This document shows positions 6,263 through 6,976 of a stretch of DNA of 6,976 nt, one piece after another. Numbering within the stretch: position 1 is the first letter of the stretch; the number at the start of each line of letters is the position of its first letter. Under the pieces are notes generated by a model. That model worked only from the letters and a program-made list of their open reading frames with translations, was not told where the DNA came from and made no database searches. Location: the NCBI GenBank assembly GCA_903882725.1, contig CAIRYF010000391.1:1-6976 (forward strand). The letters are read 5' to 3'. The translations under genes were made by a program, and so were the position numbers. The DNA comes from an uncultured Simplicispira sp. Lineage in GTDB: Bacteria; Pseudomonadota; Gammaproteobacteria; Burkholderiales; Burkholderiaceae_C.

Positions 6263-6317
6263 CGTTTCCATAATTCACCCACGTCGGACGCCGCCTACCG
6301 TGGCTGGCCATTTGACC

Positions 6318-6338
6318 CTTTCTCCTTTCTCCTTTCTA
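6318..6338. repeat. Heptamer tandem repeat in the flgB leader
   Basis: Three 7-base units, CTTTCTC, CTTTCTC and CTTTCTA, lie end to end inside an all-pyrimidine run (6316-6337). The tract ends about 20 bases before the flgB start and about 12 bases before its ribosome site. Confidence 0.8.
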
Positions 6339-6359
6339 TCACCCTCGGCGAAGGCACCC

Positions 6360-6791
6360 ATGCTCGACAAGATGACCAACCAACTGGGATTTCACGGCAA
6401 CGCACTGTTGGTGCGCTCCGAGCGCCAGCGTGCCATCGCCAGCAACATTGCCAACGCCGACACTCCCGGCTACGTCGCCCGCGACATCAAATTTACGGCC
6501 GCCATGCAAGAAGCGACACAAGCCAGCGAGCGCAGCGCCCGCAATGCCGAAAGCCGAGCCGCCTCGACCAGTAATCCCAGCCATATCCCGCTGCCCACGG
6601 TGCGCTTTCACAACGACCGCGACAGCGCGCTGGGCTACACCGTGCAAACCCAGCCCAGCTTGGATAACAACACCGTTGACCTAGACCGCGAACGCGCCAG
6701 CTTTGTTGATAACGCCGTGCGCTACGAAGCCACGCTGCGCTTTATCAACGGCAGCGCCAAAACCATGCTCAGTGCCATTCAAGGCCAGTGA
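6360..6791 (+). CDS. flgB: FlgB, proximal rod protein
   Basis: A 143-residue rod protein, near the usual 130-140. FlgB forms the lowest part of the flagellar rod, next to the MS ring and export gate. The N-terminal helix region shows the family pattern: RSERQRAIASNIANADTPGY (about 20-39), followed by ARDIKF. The C-terminus has NTVDLDRERASFVDNAVRYE and ends in a helix with LRFINGSAKTMLSAI, matching rod-type proteins. The middle (about 50-80) is Ser/Ala/Asn-rich and variable. The ATG at 6360 is chosen because GAAGG (6350-6354) is five bases upstream. An in-frame GTG at 6300 would add twenty residues unlike any FlgB. It begins the operon that continues with flgC 34 bases downstream. Confidence 0.96.
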   Translation: MLDKMTNQLGFHGNALLVRSERQRAIASNIANADTPGYVARDIKFTAAMQEATQASERSARNAESRAASTSNPSHIPLPTVRFHNDRDSALGYTVQTQPSLDNNTVDLDRERASFVDNAVRYEATLRFINGSAKTMLSAIQGQ

Positions 6792-6825
6792 GCATCCGCC
6801 TTAGCCTTAGAAAGCACACCCCGCC

Positions 6826-6976
6826 ATGTCGATGTTTTCCATTTTCAGCGTTTCGGGCAGCGCCATCAGCTCGCAATCGCAGCGCCTCAACGTCGTTGCC
6901 AGCAACTTGGCCAACGTCGATGCCGTGGCCGGGCCTGATGGCAAAGCCTACAAAGCGCGCCAAGTGGTGTTCGAAA
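6826..6976 (+). CDS. flgC: FlgC, proximal rod protein (3' end outside window)
   Basis: The first 50 codons of FlgC, a proximal rod protein that stacks with FlgB. The start [20 protein letters not shown] and then [26 protein letters not shown] are typical of the family, including the ASNLAN rod/hook motif. A second in-frame ATG at 6832 is possible, but the MS-hydrophobic-FSIF beginning is conserved in FlgC, favouring 6826. No strong ribosome site is visible; the best is a weak AGAAAG-like purine run about 11 bases upstream, so coupling to flgB translation may help. The gene runs off the end of the window. Confidence 0.95.
   Translation, partial: MSMFSIFSVSGSAISSQSQRLNVVASNLANVDAVAGPDGKAYKARQVVFE

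Larger units (their letters stand above)
6123..6359. promoter_or_regulatory. Divergent flgA/flgB control region
   Basis: A 237-base gap between divergent genes that must hold the promoters of flgA (minus) and flgB (plus). A possible -10 for flgB is CATAAT (6269-6274); for flgA, TATAGT read on the minus strand (6183-6188). Neither has a good -35, which would fit activator-dependent class II promoters such as those driven by FlhDC, but I see no convincing full FlhDC box. AAAAAGCG (6252-6259) matches the half-site core AAATAGCG at seven of eight positions. No sigma-28 site is visible. Confidence 0.55.

Noticed and set aside
6123..6311. 63-residue upstream extension of flgA
   Set aside because: A Sec signal peptide and a strong GGAGG site place the start at 6122. 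The extension covers the divergent promoter region and has no recognisable domain.
6300..6317. Possible sigma-54 promoter (TGGCTGGCC then TTTGA) upstream of flgB
   Set aside because: The -24 GG is present but the essential -12 GC is GA at the right spacing. I regard it as chance.
6300..6359. Upstream GTG start for flgB adding twenty residues
   Set aside because: The added residues come from the pyrimidine repeat and do not resemble FlgB; the ATG at 6360 has its own ribosome site and the conserved N-terminus.

Overview
The window is part of a chromosomal flagellar gene cluster from a Gram-negative, moderately GC-rich bacterium. The gene order is flhA-flhF-flhG-like-fliA, facing a convergent flgA-flgM-flgN block, with flgB-flgC diverging from flgA. 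This order and the protein sequences point to Burkholderiales (Betaproteobacteria), most likely the Comamonadaceae. That placement is an inference from recalled gene order and protein style, not from a search. Every reading frame is intact, and I see no insertion sequence, tRNA, rRNA, CRISPR array or horizontally acquired cargo.

Positions 1-4399 (+ strand) hold the end of an export and placement operon. It contains the C-terminal two thirds of FlhA (export gate), FlhF (SRP-type GTPase for flagellar placement), a MinD/FlhG-like protein whose nucleotide-binding motifs look eroded, and FliA (sigma-28). Genes overlap or are separated by only a few bases, which implies co-transcription and translational coupling. 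A strong symmetrical hairpin with A and T tracts at 4424-4462 ends this operon and probably also ends the opposing one.

Positions 4502-6122 (- strand) hold flgN (hook-junction chaperone), flgM (anti-sigma-28) and flgA (P-ring assembly chaperone). A near-consensus sigma-28 promoter lies at 5283-5309 just upstream of flgM. Sigma-28 and its secreted inhibitor are therefore encoded face to face, and the inhibitor gene appears to be driven by sigma-28 itself, a negative feedback loop.

Positions 6123-6359 are the divergent flgA/flgB control region. It holds candidate -10 elements in both directions, a 9-bp direct repeat, a 7-bp stem in the flgA leader and a heptamer tandem repeat in the flgB leader. 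From 6360 to the end are flgB (complete) and the start of flgC, which encode rod proteins and open the rod/hook operon.

Most of the window is conserved flagellar machinery. The points most worth a second look are the FlhG-like protein without a P-loop, the sigma-28 promoter of flgM, and the small repeats and hairpin in the flgA/flgB control region. I found no evidence for a wholly new system.
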